The notes under the pieces are model-generated. The model worked only from the letters and a program-made list of their open reading frames with translations. It was not told the origin of the DNA and did not search any database. Of a DNA stretch of 52,321 nucleotides, positions 42,267 to 51,175 are shown one piece after another. The stretch is from an uncultured marine group I thaumarchaeote. GTDB taxonomy: Archaea; Thermoproteota; Nitrososphaeria; Nitrososphaerales; Nitrosopumilaceae. The stretch spans positions 1 through 52,321 of the forward strand of contig CACDFH010000005.1 in the NCBI GenBank assembly GCA_902552015.1. The letters are read 5' to 3'. A program made the translations under genes and the position numbers. Numbering within the stretch: position 1 is the stretch's first letter; each line of letters opens with the position of its first letter.

Positions 42267-43181
42267 ATGCAATGTCAAAAATGTAAGAATACTGCTGTCT
42301 ATACCAGAAAATATTCTGGAGAAAGCCTATGCTCTGAATGCTTTTCAAACTCTATTTTGAGAAAGGCTGCAAAAACAATCTCCAAGTACAAGATGATTAA
42401 AAATGATGAATTAGTTGTGGTTGGCGTTTCAGGTGGAAAAGATTCGTTAGTATTACTCAGCATATTGAAAAAAATGTCAGAAACTCATAACTTTAGAATT
42501 ATTGCAGTAACAATCGATGAGGGAATTCCAGGATATAGAGACGAGGCCTTGGAGATAGTCAAGAGTTTCTGCTCAAAATTAGATGTAGAGTTTAGAACCT
42601 ATTCATACAAAGAACTGTATGACGTAACATTATCAGAATCACTAGACTTAAGAGATCAAGAAAAAACAACATCCTGTTCAATTTGTGGTATTTTTAGAAG
42701 AAGAGCCTTAGATCATGCTGCAGAAGAATTAGGAGCAAATGTGATTGCCACAGGTCATAATTTAGATGATTCATTACAGACATTTTTGATTAATACGTTA
42801 TCTGGGGATTCTAACAAAATTGGTTGGATGAGTCCAGGAAGCGATTCAAAACAAATTAGAAAAATAAAACCACTTGCAGAAATCTATGAATCTGAAATTG
42901 TATTTTATGCATTTACAAATAATTTACCATTTCAAACAGAACCATGTCCTCACATGAATGAAGGTATTCGAACTGAGATTCGAGAGTTTCTAAATTCTAT
43001 AGAAGGCCAACATAGTGGAATTAAAAATAACATGTATCGCTCAATTATCAAAATCTCAGAAGTTATGAAAGATTCAAGTTTCAAAGAAAAACGAATTTGC
43101 ACAAATTGTGGAAATCAATGCACAGGAAAGATTTGTGCTGTGTGTAATATGATTACAGATTTGAAAAAAGAACGATCCTAA
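42267..43181 (+). CDS. tRNA 2-thiolation protein, TtuA/Ncs6 family
   Basis: 304 residues. An N-terminal zinc finger (CQKC...CSECF), the PP-loop VGVSGGKDSLVLL that adenylates the tRNA uridine, catalytic/Fe-S cysteines in SCSICGIFRRR and EPCPHMNEGIR, the GHNLDDSLQTFL segment and a C-terminal zinc finger (CTNCGNQCTGKICAVC) match the TtuA/Ncs6/CTU1 group. These enzymes make 2-thiouridine or s2T in tRNA using a sulfur carrier such as a ubiquitin-like protein. Which position it modifies here cannot be read from sequence. Confidence 0.88.
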   Translation: MQCQKCKNTAVYTRKYSGESLCSECFSNSILRKAAKTISKYKMIKNDELVVVGVSGGKDSLVLLSILKKMSETHNFRIIAVTIDEGIPGYRDEALEIVKSFCSKLDVEFRTYSYKELYDVTLSESLDLRDQEKTTSCSICGIFRRRALDHAAEELGANVIATGHNLDDSLQTFLINTLSGDSNKIGWMSPGSDSKQIRKIKPLAEIYESEIVFYAFTNNLPFQTEPCPHMNEGIRTEIREFLNSIEGQHSGIKNNMYRSIIKISEVMKDSSFKEKRICTNCGNQCTGKICAVCNMITDLKKERS

Positions 43182-43212
43182 TTCAAATATGAGATTCTAT
43201 TCTATCTATAAC

Positions 43213-43526
43213 GTAGTAGGGAGGATCAGGGTGCCAGCCGTGCCCTATTCTGAAACCGGCTATATGCAGAGATCAGCAACTGCTGGGTAAATCTCTAGGA
43301 AGGTAACTCCCGCTTGGTGTGCGGAAATGAATTCACGCCGAGGCGGGTGGTTGCAGGACAAGGATAATCCGAAGGGATTTTTCCTAAGACCGAACCATCG
43401 AAAGGGATGAGGTCCGGGAGGGAGCAATCCTAAGGTGGAGCATCCACGCTTCCTCGTCTACGTGGGGGATCTTGTACGCCTTGAAATGGGACTATCATCC
43501 TAGACTGGAGCCAGCAGAACTACTAC
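43213..43526 (+). ncRNA. ffs: Signal recognition particle RNA (archaeal 7S RNA)
   Basis: A GC-rich island of about 314 nt with no reading frame. Its ends pair (GTAGTA at 43213 with TACTAC at 43521-43526), as in archaeal SRP RNA. The helix-8 segment GGTCCGGGAGGGAGCA (from about 43411) matches the universal SRP S-domain core (GGTCCGGAAGGAAGCA in E. coli) with two A-to-G changes, keeping a GNRA-type loop (GGGA). The 5' part fits the Alu domain (GGGTGCCAGCCGTGCCC). It binds SRP54/SRP19 for membrane protein targeting. The exact ends are estimated from the terminal pairing. Confidence 0.85.
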
Positions 43527-43534
43527 ATTAAATT

Positions 43535-43888
43535 ATGAATTTAGGGACAGTATGTATGAAAGGTCTGATTGGAACCGGAACTGGAAGAACCTATGAAGAT
43601 TTTCAGAGACAAATTCCTGAACCCGTAAAACCGTTGTTTGATAAATTACGAACATACTGTTTGTCACTTGATGAGAAAGTGATTGAAGATGTAAGAATGC
43701 ATCGAATAGTTTTTTGTAAAACTATGAGTTTCAGATGGTTTGCAGATATCGAACCAAGCCAATCGTCAATAATAATTAAAATCCAAAAAGAGCGTAAAGT
43801 TGAACCTAAAATTTTAGAGGTTAATCCAGAACAGGAACTATCAGAAGTAGAATCTTTACTCAAAGATGCATTTACAACAATTCGCTAA
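43535..43888 (+). CDS. Small DUF5655-like protein
   Basis: 117 residues. The central part (PVKPLFDKLRTYCLSLDEKVIEDVRMHRIVFCKTMSFRWFADIEP split across two short motifs, ending IIIKIQKERK) resembles DUF5655, a small alpha/beta domain of unknown function seen in predicted DNA-related or transport-annotated proteins. No catalytic motif stands out. ATG at 43535 is only 8 bases after the SRP RNA; ATG at 43556 is an alternative. It converges with acylphosphatase with a 4-base overlap. The DUF link is from memory. Confidence 0.6.
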   Translation: MNLGTVCMKGLIGTGTGRTYEDFQRQIPEPVKPLFDKLRTYCLSLDEKVIEDVRMHRIVFCKTMSFRWFADIEPSQSSIIIKIQKERKVEPKILEVNPEQELSEVESLLKDAFTTIR

Positions 43889-44163
43889 TATCTTACTTCA
43901 AAGGTTTCAAATTCATCAGAAATATTTTCTTCAGAAAATTCAAATTCATCAACTCTAGAATTTGCAGGTCCAGTTTTACACCAATGTGCAAGATTATCAA
44001 TATCTTGAGTTTCACCTTGTGCAACAATCTCAACACGACCATCATCAAGATTTCGAACCCAACCTTTTACATTATTTTTTATGGCCATCACTTTGGTGGA
44101 TTGTCTGAAAAATACACCTTGCACTCGACCGGTGACAAAGATATGAATTTGTTTTTGAACCAT
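43885..44163 (-). CDS. acyP: Acylphosphatase
   Basis: 92 residues, the standard size. VTGRVQGVFFRQSTKVMAI holds the phosphate-binding loop with the catalytic Arg (G-R-V-Q-G-V-x-F-R), and GWVRNLDDGRVEIVAQG carries the catalytic Asn. It hydrolyses carboxyl-phosphate bonds, for example 1,3-bisphosphoglycerate or carbamoyl phosphate. It lies 24 bases downstream of rpl2p and is probably co-transcribed with it. Confidence 0.95.
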   Translation of the reverse strand: MVQKQIHIFVTGRVQGVFFRQSTKVMAIKNNVKGWVRNLDDGRVEIVAQGETQDIDNLAHWCKTGPANSRVDEFEFSEENISDEFETFEVRY

Positions 44164-44187
44164 TCTAAAAGATAGATTCTTAGACTA

Positions 44188-44931
44188 TTATTTGATAGAT
44201 TGTTTTCTTTCCTTAATTCTGGCTCTACCAGTTTTCTTTGCAGCAATACTTCCAACTTTAGCACCTGGAGGCGTATCACGAGATACTGTAGAGGATTGTC
44301 CAACGTGTTGGTGACGTCCACCACCGTGAGGATGTACATATGCTGCTTGAGCAACACCTCTGACAATTGGATATTTCTGACCTTTTGATTTGAAACGCAT
44401 CATTTTAACTCCAGCACGCATAAATGGTCTATCTTCTACACCACCGCCAGCTAGAGTTCCAATCATTGCTCTATTTTTTGGGTTAAGTTTTTTGAATTTA
44501 CCAGATGGCATTTTTAGAATTACTCCGTCATCTGCATGAGAAAATACTGTTGCATCAGCACCTGCCGTTTTAATGAAAGAACCGCCATCTCCAAATTGTT
44601 TTTCAACATTACAAACAATTGTTCCATCAGGGATGTTTTGTATACTAATTACATTACCATCAATAATTTCAGAATTTAGACCAAAACTGATTCTTTGACC
44701 AACTCTGGTACCTAAAGGTGCAGGGATAAATGAGATCGATCCATCCTCAAATCTTACTTTGGATAGAGGTACATCACGACCAGATTCATGGACTAAGTCA
44801 ATAATCTCTCCTTTGCGCTCTTCATCTAGTGAAAAACTCGGATATTTGGCAGCTTTTAGCTTTTGTGTGGTAGCAGCTCTAAATTGCATGCCTCCACGTC
44901 CACGTCTACGAACACCTGGTCTTTTACCCAT
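44188..44931 (-). CDS. rpl2p: 50S ribosomal protein L2 (uL2)
   Basis: 247 residues, an archaeal-length L2. It starts MGKRPGVRRRGRGG and contains LVHESGRDVPLSKVRF, IPDGTIVCNVE, VILKMPSGKFKKLNPKNRAMIG and the highly conserved RGVAQAAYVHPHGGGRHQHVG loop that lines the peptidyl-transferase region. The gene stands alone between acylphosphatase and cdc48, and no L23 or S19 genes flank it, unlike the usual archaeal S10 operon. A TATA-like GCTTAAAA on the minus strand lies about 30 bp upstream of its ATG. Confidence 0.96.
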   Translation of the reverse strand: MGKRPGVRRRGRGGMQFRAATTQKLKAAKYPSFSLDEERKGEIIDLVHESGRDVPLSKVRFEDGSISFIPAPLGTRVGQRISFGLNSEIIDGNVISIQNIPDGTIVCNVEKQFGDGGSFIKTAGADATVFSHADDGVILKMPSGKFKKLNPKNRAMIGTLAGGGVEDRPFMRAGVKMMRFKSKGQKYPIVRGVAQAAYVHPHGGGRHQHVGQSSTVSRDTPPGAKVGSIAAKKTGRARIKERKQSIK

Positions 44932-45005
44932 AGTAATCGATTGTGCCTAGGATCATGATTTTAAGCTTGTGATCAGTTTTGAGTAGATCAATAGAATAAT
45001 ACGCT

Positions 45006-45017
45006 AAATATATAAAA
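45006..45017 (+). promoter_or_regulatory. TATA box for cdc48
   Basis: AAATATATAAAA is an almost ideal archaeal TATA element, centred about 28 bp upstream of the ATG at 45040. It points to strong expression with little or no leader. Confidence 0.6.
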
Positions 45018-45039
45018 AAAGAAAGAAGAGTGTATAGAT

Positions 45040-47268
45040 ATGAGTGAAAATGGTCTTTCTCTAAAAGTTCTAGAAGCATATACTAGAGATGTCGGAAGAG
45101 GAGTAGCAAGGATCGATTATGATTCTATGGATACTCTAAATGCATCAACTGGTGATGTCATTGAACTAAAAGGAAAGAGACGTACAGTTGCAAAATGTTT
45201 ACCTTTGTATCCTTCAGATGAAGGCAAAGGAATTATCCGAATTGACGGATTAGGAAGAAACAATTCAGGAATTGCAATTGGAGATACAATTACTGTAAAA
45301 AAGATTAAAGCTGTCCCAGCAGAAAAAGTGGTAGTTGCACCATTAGAGGCAATACCACCAATTGATGAGAGATATTTAGCAGATGCATTAGAAAGTGTAC
45401 CTTTGATTAAAGGAGATAATGTCATGGTTCCATACTTTGGAGGAAGATTAACCTTCCAAGTAATCGGAGTCACACCAGCAGCAGATGCAGTTCTAGTTAC
45501 ACAAAAAACAACATTCCACATTGCAGAAAAAGGTGAAACACTAAGAGGCGTACCTCAAGTTACATACGAAGACATTGGTGGAATTAGAGATGAGATAAAG
45601 AAAGTTCGTGAGATGATTGAATTACCACTAAGACATCCAGAGATATTTGAAAAATTAGGAATTGAAGCTCCAAAAGGTGTTTTGCTTTATGGTCCTCCTG
45701 GAACTGGAAAGACATTATTGGCAAAAGCAGTAGCAAACGAAAGTAATGCACACTTCATCAGTATTTCTGGACCAGAAATTATGAGCAAATTTTATGGAGA
45801 GAGTGAAGCTCGTCTAAGAGAAATTTTCAAAGAAGCAAGAGAAAAAGCACCATCAATAATTTTTGTAGATGAGATTGATTCCATTGCACCAAAGAGAGAA
45901 GAAGTTACCGGAGAAGTAGAAAGAAGAGTTGTATCTCAAATGTTGTCATTAATGGACGGATTGGAAGCAAGAGGAAAAGTAATTGTAATTTCTGCAACTA
46001 ATAGGCCAAATGCAATTGATCCGGCATTGAGAAGACCAGGAAGATTTGATAGAGAAATCGAAATCAAAGTTCCAGATAAAAAAGGCAGACAAGAGATTTT
46101 ACAAATTCACACACGTAACATGCCATTAGCAGGTGAAGACCAAGAATTGCCAGTAAAAATTGAAAAAGTTGCATCAATTAGTCACGGTTACGTCGGTGCA
46201 GATTTAGAATATTTGTGTAAGGAAGCAGCAATGAAATGTCTCAGAAGGTTACTTCCAGAATTGAATTTAGAAGAGGAGAAAATTCCACCAGAGACATTAG
46301 ATAAACTAGTTGTAAACTCTGAAGATTTCAAAAAGGCTCTAGTTGAAGTAACACCTTCAGGAATGAGAGAAGTATTCATTGAGAATCCAGATGTATCATG
46401 GGACAAAGTAGGCGGACTTGCTGAAGTTAAAAAAGAATTAATGGAAGCAGTCGAATGGCCAATGAAATTCCCAGGCTTGTATGACAACCTAGGTCATAAA
46501 ATGCCAAGAGGTATTTTGTTACACGGACCAAGTGGAACTGGAAAAACACTCATGGCAAAAGCAGTAGCAACACAAAGTGAGGCTAATTTTGTTTCAGTTA
46601 GAGGACCAGAACTTCTATCAAAATGGGTCGGAGAATCTGAAAGAGGAATTAGAGAGATATTCAAAAGAGCAAGACAATCAGCTCCTTGTGTAATCTTCTT
46701 TGATGAAATTGATTCAATTGCACCAATTAGAGGAGCAGGCGGAGAGACTGCAGTTACAGAAAGAGTTGTCAGTCAATTACTTACAGAATTAGATGGCATG
46801 GAGAATATGCACGGTGTCGTAGTCCTTGCTGCAACCAATAGAGCAGACATGATTGATCCAGCACTATTAAGACCTGGAAGATTTGATAAAATTATTCAGA
46901 TACCATTACCAGATAAAGAAAGTAGAAAATCAGTAATCGAGATTCATGCAAAAGACATACCACTTGCAGATGGTGCAGACAAGGTTGACTTTGATAAGAT
47001 TGCTGATTTGACAGATGGATTAAGCAGTGCAGATGTTGCATCAATAGCAAATACAGCCGTTTCACTAGTTGTTCATGAACACTTGGATAATGCAGTTCCA
47101 AGTGACGACCTCAGTGATGAGGAAAAGAAGAAAATAGTCGACGAGATTGAAAAGAAAGCAGCTGACGCCAGAGTGACAATGAAGCACTTTGAAGAAGCAG
47201 TCAGAAAAGTAAGAGAACAGAAAGATCTCAAGATGAACGAAAAACTAGTTGCATCCTACTACAGGTAG
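45040..47268 (+). CDS. cdc48: Cdc48/VAT AAA+ ATPase
   Basis: A 742-residue double-ring AAA+ unfoldase. An N-domain of the Cdc48 type (about 1-180) is followed by D1 with Walker A GPPGTGKT (218-225) and Walker B FVDEIDSI, then D2 with Walker A GPSGTGKT (about 496-503, Pro replaced by Ser) and Walker B FFDEIDSI. Arginine-finger segments ([23 protein letters not shown]) are present in both. It extracts and unfolds proteins for degradation. The C-terminus is YYR, a hydrophobic-Tyr-X ending that can dock on the 20S proteasome. ATG start with a TATA box; divergent from rpl2p. Confidence 0.95.
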   Translation: MSENGLSLKVLEAYTRDVGRGVARIDYDSMDTLNASTGDVIELKGKRRTVAKCLPLYPSDEGKGIIRIDGLGRNNSGIAIGDTITVKKIKAVPAEKVVVAPLEAIPPIDERYLADALESVPLIKGDNVMVPYFGGRLTFQVIGVTPAADAVLVTQKTTFHIAEKGETLRGVPQVTYEDIGGIRDEIKKVREMIELPLRHPEIFEKLGIEAPKGVLLYGPPGTGKTLLAKAVANESNAHFISISGPEIMSKFYGESEARLREIFKEAREKAPSIIFVDEIDSIAPKREEVTGEVERRVVSQMLSLMDGLEARGKVIVISATNRPNAIDPALRRPGRFDREIEIKVPDKKGRQEILQIHTRNMPLAGEDQELPVKIEKVASISHGYVGADLEYLCKEAAMKCLRRLLPELNLEEEKIPPETLDKLVVNSEDFKKALVEVTPSGMREVFIENPDVSWDKVGGLAEVKKELMEAVEWPMKFPGLYDNLGHKMPRGILLHGPSGTGKTLMAKAVATQSEANFVSVRGPELLSKWVGESERGIREIFKRARQSAPCVIFFDEIDSIAPIRGAGGETAVTERVVSQLLTELDGMENMHGVVVLAATNRADMIDPALLRPGRFDKIIQIPLPDKESRKSVIEIHAKDIPLADGADKVDFDKIADLTDGLSSADVASIANTAVSLVVHEHLDNAVPSDDLSDEEKKKIVDEIEKKAADARVTMKHFEEAVRKVREQKDLKMNEKLVASYYR

Positions 47269-47271
47269 TTT

Positions 47272-47284
47272 TAATAAAATACAT
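47272..47284 (+). promoter_or_regulatory. TATA region for gatD
   Basis: AATAAAATACATA, directly after the cdc48 stop, is centred about 25 bp upstream of the ATG at 47303, so gatD-gatE probably has its own promoter. Confidence 0.45.
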
Positions 47285-47302
47285 ACCAACTAATTTTCAT
47301 AA

Positions 47303-48586
47303 ATGTCAGAACTAAAAGGATACAAAGGCAAAATTCGTGATTTCTTAATTTCTAATAAAGTGCATGTAGGAGATTTAGTAAAAATTACATCCGAATTAAC
47401 GTATTCTGGAATTTTAATGCCTAGATATGAAAGTGGAGATGAAGGGCATATCGTTCTAAAATTAAAAAGTGGATACAACATAGGAATAGAATTTGAAAAG
47501 ATTGAGAAAATAGAGAAAGTAGGAGAAGGAAAACCAAACATTGAGAGTTCAGAAACAGTTGAAAAAGATGAGAGTTTGCCAAAAATTTTACTGTTATCAA
47601 CTGGAGGAACAATTGCAAGCAAAGTAGATTATAGAACAGGTGCAGTTACTCCAGCACTATCAGCATCAGAACTATACGAAGCAGTTCCAGAGATTGCAAA
47701 AATTGCTAATGTTGATGCAGAAGTATTATTTTCAGAATATTCAGAGAACTTACAACCAGAGCATTGGTTAGAAATTGCAAAAAAGCTTGATAGTGTTGCA
47801 GAATCAGATTATGCAGGAATAATCATTGCACATGGAACAGATACAATGCATTATAGTTCAGCGTTTTTGTCATTTGCATTATCTGGATTTAAAAAACCAA
47901 TTACATTAGTTGGTTCACAAAGATCATCAGACAGACCATCATCAGATGCTGCATTGAATTTGATTGCTGCAACAAAATTTTTGGTTAATACAAAATCAAC
48001 AGGGGTTTTTGTTGTTATGCATCAAAATGAAAGTGATGATGCCATAGCATGTCATTTGGGTACACGTGTACGAAAAAATCACACAAGTAAAAGAAGTGCA
48101 TTTCAAACTGTAGGTTCAGAACCAGCATTTGTTGTATACGAAGATAAAATTTTAAAAAATATAGAAAAAGAATTTTTCAGTAAAAAAGACTACAATCCAA
48201 GAATTAGTTTAGATACAAAAGTTGCACTAGTAAAATACCATCCAGGATTTAATCCAGAAATAATTGAATCATTAATCAAATTACAGTATAAAGCAATAAT
48301 TTTTGAAGGAACAGGATTAGGACATGTGGGAAAAACTATGTATGATTCAATCAAAAGCGCAAAAGAAAATGGAATATTTCTCGGCATGACATCTCAGTGT
48401 ATTGATGGAAGAGTTAGTATGACCGTTTATGAAAGTGGTAGAGATTTGTTGGATATGGGAATCATTCCTTTAGAAAACATGATTCCAGAAGTTGCACTAG
48501 TCAAAGCAATGTGGGCAGTAGGAAACTGTAACACTAATGATGAGATAAAAGACATGATGTTGGAAAACTATTCATCAGAATTTTGA
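47303..48586 (+). CDS. gatD: Glutamyl-tRNA(Gln) amidotransferase subunit D
   Basis: The asparaginase-like subunit of the archaeal GatDE complex, which converts Glu-tRNA(Gln) to Gln-tRNA(Gln). It releases ammonia from Gln or Asn for GatE. 427 residues: a small N-terminal beta domain (about 1-80), then LLSTGGTIASKVDYRTGAV with the catalytic Thr, IIAHGTDTMHYSS with the second Thr/Asp, and the conserved ACHLGTRVRKNHTSKRSAF segment. It is followed by gatE after 6 bases. Its presence implies that no glutaminyl-tRNA synthetase is used. Confidence 0.95.
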   Translation: MSELKGYKGKIRDFLISNKVHVGDLVKITSELTYSGILMPRYESGDEGHIVLKLKSGYNIGIEFEKIEKIEKVGEGKPNIESSETVEKDESLPKILLLSTGGTIASKVDYRTGAVTPALSASELYEAVPEIAKIANVDAEVLFSEYSENLQPEHWLEIAKKLDSVAESDYAGIIIAHGTDTMHYSSAFLSFALSGFKKPITLVGSQRSSDRPSSDAALNLIAATKFLVNTKSTGVFVVMHQNESDDAIACHLGTRVRKNHTSKRSAFQTVGSEPAFVVYEDKILKNIEKEFFSKKDYNPRISLDTKVALVKYHPGFNPEIIESLIKLQYKAIIFEGTGLGHVGKTMYDSIKSAKENGIFLGMTSQCIDGRVSMTVYESGRDLLDMGIIPLENMIPEVALVKAMWAVGNCNTNDEIKDMMLENYSSEF

Positions 48587-48592
48587 GATAAA

Positions 48593-50491
48593 ATGCCCGA
48601 AGTTGATATGAAAAATATTGGATTGAAAGTTGGACTAGAGATTCACCAACAATTAGATACAAAAAAGAAGTTATTTTGTGATTGTACACCAATAGAAGAA
48701 GAAGAGTTTTCTAGAAAATTTTCTAGAAAATTGAGAGCTGCAAAAAGTGAATTAGGAAAGATTGATCCTGCAGCACTTTTTGAAAGTACTAAATCAAAAA
48801 CAATAGTTTACTATGCAAATCCAAAAAGTAGTTGTTTAGTTGAAGAAGACGAAGAACCACCACATGCACTAGACATAGATGCAAAAAAAATTGCACTTTT
48901 AATTAGTTCTGCATTAGAATCAAAGATTTTTTCAGAGATTCATGTAATGAGAAAAACAGTCATTGATGGTTCAAACACAACTGGATTTCAAAGAACAATG
49001 CTTGTTTCACAAGGAGGATACATCGAGGTTGATGATAAAAAAGTTGGAGTTCAATCAATTTGTCTTGAAGAAGATGCAGGAAAATTAGTAAAGGATGAAG
49101 GCAATCATAGATTCTTTAGTTTAGACAGATTGGGAGTTCCTTTAGTTGAAATTGCTTTAGATCCTGTAGAAGGAGATCCAAAATTTGTAAAAGACATTGC
49201 ATTAACTTTAGGCAGATTACTACGAGTTACAAAAAAAGTAATGCGTGGAATTGGAACAATTAGACAGGATGTGAATATCTCGGTCGAAGGAGGAGGAGTT
49301 ATTGAAGTTAAAGGAGTTCAACAACTAGATCAATTAGAAAAAATTATTGAATTTGAGGCAAAAAGACAGCATGGATTGAAATTAATTTCTGAGAAAATTA
49401 ATCAAATTGGATTTTCAGAAATTAGTAGAAAAGAAGATGTTTTTGATATTACAGACATAATGCAAGAATGTAATTCAAAAATTATTAAAAAATCAATAGA
49501 GAAACAAGATAAAATTTTTGGAATAAAAATTAAAAAATTAAAAGGAATTTTTGGTTTTGAGCCATATTCAGACATCAGATTAGGAAAAGAAATAGGTCAA
49601 TTAGTGAGATTTTTTGGTATTGGCGGCGTTTTTCACTCTGATGAATTACCAAATTATGGAATTGAAGATGCAGATATCAAACGAGTTACTGAGAGATTAG
49701 ATATTCAAAATGATGATGCATTTTTGATAATTGCAGGAGAAAAGATATCAGTTGGTTTTGCAATTGACTCAATAATTAATAGAATAAAAATTGCAAAGGA
49801 TGGACCACCTGCAGAAACCAGAGCTGCTACACAAAATGGGGATACTGTGTTTCTCAGACCTAGACCAGGTGCATCAAGAATGTATCCAGAAACAGACATT
49901 CCTACAGTCAAAGTTTCTGATAAAGAATTGTCTGAGGCAGCATCTAATATACCAAAATCATGGGAAGCATCAATTAAAGAATTAGAAAACAAATATCAAA
50001 TAAACAATCAATTAGCCGAGCAAATTTTTGATTCAGAATATTTTGAAGTTTTTGAACAAATATGTTCAAAGAAAGAGAATTCACCAAATTTTGTGGTATC
50101 CATATTATGTTCAACTATAACTAATTTGGAAAGAAGTGGTTTAGATTCAGGCTTACTAAATGATGAACAAATAATGAAAACATTTGAATTGTTAGGAGAA
50201 GGAAAGATAAACAAAGAATCAATTCAGATAATTTTTGAACAAATAATGTCTAAAAAAGCAGACAGTGTTTTACAAGCATTAGACAAAGCATCTATTACTC
50301 AATTAACTGATGAAGAACTAGATAAAATTCTAGATGATATCATACAAAAGAACATGAATAAAATAAAAGAAGAACAATCACGTGCATTAAGTGGTTTGAT
50401 GGGAATTGCGATGAAAGAAGTTAGAGGTAAAGCATCAGGTAAGATTATCAACGAAAAACTGAAAGAAAAGATTCAGAATTTTCTAAATTAA
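48593..50491 (+). CDS. gatE: Glutamyl-tRNA(Gln) amidotransferase subunit E
   Basis: 632 residues, full length. GLKVGLEIHQQLDTKKKLFCDC opens the GatB/GatE catalytic domain that phosphorylates and amidates Glu-tRNA(Gln). RKTVIDGSNTTGFQRTMLVSQGG, LEEDAGKLV and RLGVPLVEIALDP are hallmark segments. The AspRS-like GAD insertion follows in the middle (FGIGGVFHSDELPNYGI) and a YqeY-type tail binds tRNA. Near the N-terminus FSRKFSRK is a short tandem duplication, encoded by two copies of a 12-bp palindrome. It is co-transcribed with gatD. Confidence 0.95.
   Translation: MPEVDMKNIGLKVGLEIHQQLDTKKKLFCDCTPIEEEEFSRKFSRKLRAAKSELGKIDPAALFESTKSKTIVYYANPKSSCLVEEDEEPPHALDIDAKKIALLISSALESKIFSEIHVMRKTVIDGSNTTGFQRTMLVSQGGYIEVDDKKVGVQSICLEEDAGKLVKDEGNHRFFSLDRLGVPLVEIALDPVEGDPKFVKDIALTLGRLLRVTKKVMRGIGTIRQDVNISVEGGGVIEVKGVQQLDQLEKIIEFEAKRQHGLKLISEKINQIGFSEISRKEDVFDITDIMQECNSKIIKKSIEKQDKIFGIKIKKLKGIFGFEPYSDIRLGKEIGQLVRFFGIGGVFHSDELPNYGIEDADIKRVTERLDIQNDDAFLIIAGEKISVGFAIDSIINRIKIAKDGPPAETRAATQNGDTVFLRPRPGASRMYPETDIPTVKVSDKELSEAASNIPKSWEASIKELENKYQINNQLAEQIFDSEYFEVFEQICSKKENSPNFVVSILCSTITNLERSGLDSGLLNDEQIMKTFELLGEGKINKESIQIIFEQIMSKKADSVLQALDKASITQLTDEELDKILDDIIQKNMNKIKEEQSRALSGLMGIAMKEVRGKASGKIINEKLKEKIQNFLN
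48707..48730 (+). repeat. Tandem 12-bp palindrome inside gatE
   Basis: TTTTCTAGAAAA, itself a perfect palindrome, occurs twice in a row and encodes FSRK twice. It appears to be a small in-frame slippage duplication in a coding region. Confidence 0.75.
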
Positions 50492-50531
50492 AAATACCAG
50501 TAGATGAATAAAAGAGAATAAGTTAAGGGGA

Positions 50532-50792
50532 TTAACTTTTTGTCTTTCTACTACCAGTACCTCTACCAGTTGAGCGTGTTCTGCCTTTAGTAGATACTCG
50601 TTTTGTTGTTGGGGTTGATGATAATTTTCGTTTTCCGGTACCACGACCAGTTCCAACACTACGATTACCAGCTGCTTTCTTTTTGGCTTCCTGATATTCT
50701 TTATAAGAATCTCCAGAGAATGTTGATTTCTTACTAGTGTCAGTCTTTCTACGAGTTGTACCTCTACCACCAACACGGGTTACTTTTGCCAT
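50532..50792 (-). CDS. Small, strongly basic low-complexity protein
   Basis: 86 residues, unrecognised. It is rich in Arg, Lys, Gly, Ser and Thr with repeated RG/RT-type elements (GGRGTTRRK, GTGRGTGKRK, STGRGTGSRK) and almost no hydrophobic residues, so it is probably disordered and binds nucleic acid (inference). The alternative long frame in the same region lacks a sensible composition. ATG start (MAKVTRVGGRG). It lies tail to tail with gatE, 41 bases after it, and head first into the region before tRNA-Leu. Confidence 0.65.
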   Translation of the reverse strand: MAKVTRVGGRGTTRRKTDTSKKSTFSGDSYKEYQEAKKKAAGNRSVGTGRGTGKRKLSSTPTTKRVSTKGRTRSTGRGTGSRKTKS

Positions 50793-50850
50793 GGGAAATA
50801 GGCAAACTACAGTGTTTTAAAGTTGTTCATAGAAACAATGAAAAAAGCTA

Positions 50851-50935
50851 TGCGGAAAGTGGGATTTGAACCCACGAACTCCTAAGAGATAAGGATCTGA
50901 ACCTTACGCCGTTGACCAGGCTGGGCGATTCCCGC
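50851..50935 (-). tRNA. tRNA-Leu(CAG)
   Basis: 85 nt on the minus strand folds as a class II tRNA. The acceptor GCGGGAA pairs with TTTCCGC plus an A discriminator. The D-stem is GCC/GGC, and the anticodon stem TAAGG/CCTTA has the loop TTCAGAT, giving anticodon CAG. The long variable arm is CTC-TTAG-GAG, and the T arm is GTGGG-TTCAAAT-CCCAC. It reads CUG leucine codons. No intron is seen and the CCA end is not encoded. Confidence 0.95.
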
Positions 50936-51010
50936 ATCAAGATTTGCGAGGTATAGAATAAGTTCGTTATTCACAAAATATTGAAATGAGAGGGAAAATT
51001 ATTCAAATTC

Positions 51011-51175
51011 ATGCCATATTGGGAGATCATTTTAGATGACGATAAAGAGATTCTAGGTAGATATAATCAGGAATATTTTACAGAACAAAAAATTGGAGAA
51101 ATTATTAAAAAACTATACGAACAGCAGATAAAACAAGGACACGACCTATCAATTAGGTTATCAAAAAACGATTAA
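51011..51175 (+). CDS. Small hypothetical protein
   Basis: A 54-residue frame from ATG at 51011 to TAA at 51173-51175. It starts MPYWEIILDDDKEILGRYNQ and is acidic at first, then helical and Lys-rich (KIGEIIKKLYEQQIKQG). No domain is recognised. It converges with dnaJ, and the stop codons overlap (4-base overlap). It has a balanced, protein-like composition, and its position fills an otherwise empty gap after tRNA-Leu, so it is probably a real small gene, but unproven. Confidence 0.55.
   Translation: MPYWEIILDDDKEILGRYNQEYFTEQKIGEIIKKLYEQQIKQGHDLSIRLSKND

Noticed and set aside
44088-44366. 92-codon frame overlapping L2 and acylphosphatase
   Set aside because: It is a frame-shifted shadow bridging two well-supported genes.
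50483-50776. 97-codon open frame overlapping the small basic protein
   Set aside because: Same strand, other frame; Val/Leu/Glu repeats are simply the frame-shifted reading of the RG-rich gene.
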